Translations under genes and position numbers: made by a program
Source of the DNA: a bacterium
Lineage (GTDB): Bacteria; UBA10199; DSSB01
NCBI GenBank assembly: GCA_030426445.1
Contig: JAUHYS010000074.1
Coordinates: 1-8,992, forward strand
Length of the DNA stretch: 8,992 nucleotides
Direction: 5' to 3'
The notes under the pieces: model-generated
The model's database searches: none
What the model saw: only the letters and a program-made list of their open reading frames with translations
What the model was told of the DNA's origin: nothing
In this document: positions 8,188-8,992 of the stretch, piece by piece
How the letters are laid out: every line of letters begins with the position of its first letter
How positions within the stretch are numbered: the stretch's first letter is position 1

Positions 8188-8541
8188 ATGCCATGGAAAG
8201 AAACGAGCTTAGAAAAAATCGCAAAAAAATTAAATGTTAACCTCAGTGAAGTCCAAAAAAAACAACAGTTAATTGAAGAAATTTATGAAACCAGAAAGAA
8301 AAAAAAGATTACACAAAAGCTATTAGCAGATAAAGTAGGGGTTTCTCAAAGTAGGATTGCACAAATTGAATCGGGTATAGGGACCATAAATGTTTCTTTC
8401 GATGTCCTTTTTAATATCCTACACGCCCTTGGCCGTAATTTTGAAATTAAAACTTATAGTCTATCTACAAAAAAAGTCCCTTTTACACCAGCTCTCAAAG
8501 CAGCTAAGACCAAGCCGGTAACGACTGAGATAGCCAGATAA
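8188..8541 (+). CDS. higA: HigA-like XRE-family antitoxin and autoregulator
   Basis: This 117-residue protein has a Cro/CI (XRE) helix-turn-helix at about 32-86, including ITQKLLADKVGVSQSRIAQIESG (41-63), where SQSRIAQIESG holds the recognition helix. The N-terminal 30 residues (ETSLEKIAKKLNVNLSEVQKKQ) are typical of antitoxins paired with Gp49-like toxins. The C-terminal tail after about residue 93 is Lys/Thr/Ala-rich and probably disordered. The expected role is to bind and neutralise HigB and to repress the shared promoter through the half-sites around 7801-7846. The start is ATG at 8188, one base after the higB stop, with a strong AAAGGAG at 8174-8180 (7-nt spacing). This Shine-Dalgarno, contrasted with none before higB, would favour antitoxin synthesis over toxin. 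Confidence 0.9.
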   Translation: MPWKETSLEKIAKKLNVNLSEVQKKQQLIEEIYETRKKKKITQKLLADKVGVSQSRIAQIESGIGTINVSFDVLFNILHALGRNFEIKTYSLSTKKVPFTPALKAAKTKPVTTEIAR

Positions 8542-8560
8542 GTTTCTCCGTATTATAAAA

Positions 8561-8579
8561 GATTATCGTTGCTATAATC
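8561..8579 (-). terminator. Weak candidate terminator for relBE
   Basis: GATTAT (8561-8566) and ATAATC (8574-8579) form a 6-bp stem with a 7-nt loop. On the minus strand the hairpin overlaps the relE stop and is followed by TTTTATAATA (complement of 8551-8560). The stem has one GC pair, so termination would be inefficient. On the plus strand no T tract follows, so it is unlikely to end higBA transcripts. It lies within the 36-nt gap between the two convergent stop codons. Confidence 0.25.
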
Positions 8580-8594
8580 AACGGTAGATGTCTT
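8577..8594 (+). repeat. Right copy of the 18-bp direct repeat flanking higBA
   Basis: The sequence atcaacggtagatgtctt differs from 7776-7793 only at its fifth base. On the minus strand it is the 3' end of relE (Asp-Ile-Tyr-Arg-stop); the single mismatch is the third base of the Arg codon (CGT here, CGC in the other copy). The start-to-start distance of the two copies is 801 bp, and the interval contains exactly the higBA module with its promoter. Confidence 0.75.
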
Positions 8595-8841
8595 TTCTAT
8601 GGCCTACTCTCAAAACTAAAATGACCAAATTTTGCTCTTCGATATGACAAATCATCCGATAATTTCCAAAACGGTATCGCCATAGATTTTTTAAATTTCC
8701 GGTGAGAGGCTTTCCTGCTAAATGAGGGTCCTCTAAAACCGCGATTCGGTCCTTGAGATATTGAATGATTTTTTTCTGTTCGGCATGACCTAACTGACGT
8801 AGCTCTTTCCGTGCCCCCTCGCTCCACTCAATCTTCCACAA
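8578..8841 (-). CDS. relE: RelE/ParE-family type II toxin
   Basis: This 87-residue protein is the normal length for RelE toxins, which cleave mRNA in the ribosomal A site. It has the family pattern throughout: IEWSEGARKELRQL (4-17), the helical KKIIQYLKDRI (23-33), GKPLTGNLKNLWRYRFGNYRMI (43-64) and VLRVGHRKDIYR (76-87). R57, R62, R78 and Y86 occupy the region of the basic and aromatic residues important in E. coli RelE; exact equivalence needs an alignment. The start is TTG at 8841, giving the usual MWKIEW N-terminus, and AAGGAG (complement of 8848-8853) sits 6 nt before it. It overlaps the upstream antitoxin gene by 14 nt, which implies translational coupling. Its stop lies in the 18-bp repeat and faces higA tail to tail. 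ParE-type gyrase inhibition is an alternative, but the sequence looks more RelE-like. Confidence 0.9.
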   Translation of the reverse strand: MWKIEWSEGARKELRQLGHAEQKKIIQYLKDRIAVLEDPHLAGKPLTGNLKNLWRYRFGNYRMICHIEEQNLVILVLRVGHRKDIYR

Positions 8842-8992
8842 GATCGGCTCCTTGCTCTATTTCCTGCATTGTCCAGCGTCGACCCGGTTTTTCCAAACGT
8901 TCAATGGCAATATAGGTGTCTTCCATATCCTCTAAATAGCGAAGAATGGCTTCACGTACGTAGTAAGTTTTCGTTCGGCCTGTAGAACGAGC
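8828..8992 (-). CDS. relB: RelB/RHH-family antitoxin, N-terminus cut by window edge
   Basis: Fifty-four codons plus a TGA (8828-8830) are visible in the frame entering from the right edge. The translation begins ARSTGRTKTYYVREAILRYL and continues with LEDMEDTYIAIERLEKP, ending in GADLVED. This is the second half of a ribbon-helix-helix DNA-binding domain (TGRTKTYYVREAI) followed by the toxin-binding tail seen in RelB-like antitoxins partnered with RelE. The missing part should be only about 15-30 residues. The gene precedes relE in the standard antitoxin-first order and overlaps it by 14 nt; the relE Shine-Dalgarno lies inside it. It should neutralise RelE and repress the relBE promoter, which lies outside the window. 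Confidence 0.85.
   Translation of the reverse strand, partial: ARSTGRTKTYYVREAILRYLEDMEDTYIAIERLEKPGRRWTMQEIEQGADLVED

Noticed and set aside
7776..8594. Integron gene cassette with attC sites
   Set aside because: The repeats are 18 bp with no long inverted-repeat structure and no GTTRRRY/RYYYAAC core pairs that I can see, so an integron explanation is not supported.
8597..8827. 76-codon minus-strand open frame overlapping relE
   Set aside because: This is another frame of relE; the RelE frame has the family motifs and a Shine-Dalgarno-supported start.

Overview
The window reads as chromosomal DNA from a Gram-negative bacterium of low to moderate GC. It carries a long cytoplasmic Ser/Thr-kinase/ATPase/histidine-kinase fusion of the type common in cyanobacteria, myxobacteria and related environmental lineages, an exported AttH/CrtC-like protein, and type II toxin-antitoxin (TA) genes typical of free-living proteobacteria and relatives. 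A delta-proteobacterial or Bdellovibrionota-like host is my guess. No rRNA or other phylogenetic marker is present, so this is low confidence.

Layout. From 1 to 1107, on the minus strand, lies most of an exported lipocalin-like (AttH/CrtC, COG5621-type) protein whose C-terminus runs off the left edge. From 1162 to 6423, also minus, lies a 1753-residue trifunctional signalling protein: Ser/Thr kinase, AAA/NACHT-like ATPase, TPR-like helical region, GAF, then a HisKA/HATPase histidine kinase. It lies upstream of the AttH-like gene with a 54-nt gap. A 67-nt divergent intergenic region separates it from a plus-strand M18 metallo-aminopeptidase (apeB, 6491-7786). Next comes a plus-strand HigB/HigA toxin-antitoxin pair (7854-8541). 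This converges tail to tail on a minus-strand RelB/RelE pair: relE at 8578-8841, and relB overlapping it by 14 nt and truncated at the right edge.

The accessory part is roughly 7780 to 8992. The AT-rich higBA module sits between two copies of an 18-bp direct repeat (17/18 identical). The left copy spans the apeB stop codon. The right copy is the 3' end of relE, including its stop. Removing one repeat plus the intervening DNA (801 bp) would leave apeB and relE both intact, with overlapping convergent 3' ends. The simplest reading is that higBA was inserted at an older apeB/relE junction. This is the most interesting observation here.

Two promoters that I can place with 17-bp spacing (higBA, and the big kinase) put the expected transcription start on or next to the start codon, and neither gene has a well-placed Shine-Dalgarno sequence. 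Both may therefore make leaderless transcripts. I see no tRNA, rRNA, CRISPR array, transposase or integrase, and no gene-free stretch longer than about 70 nt.
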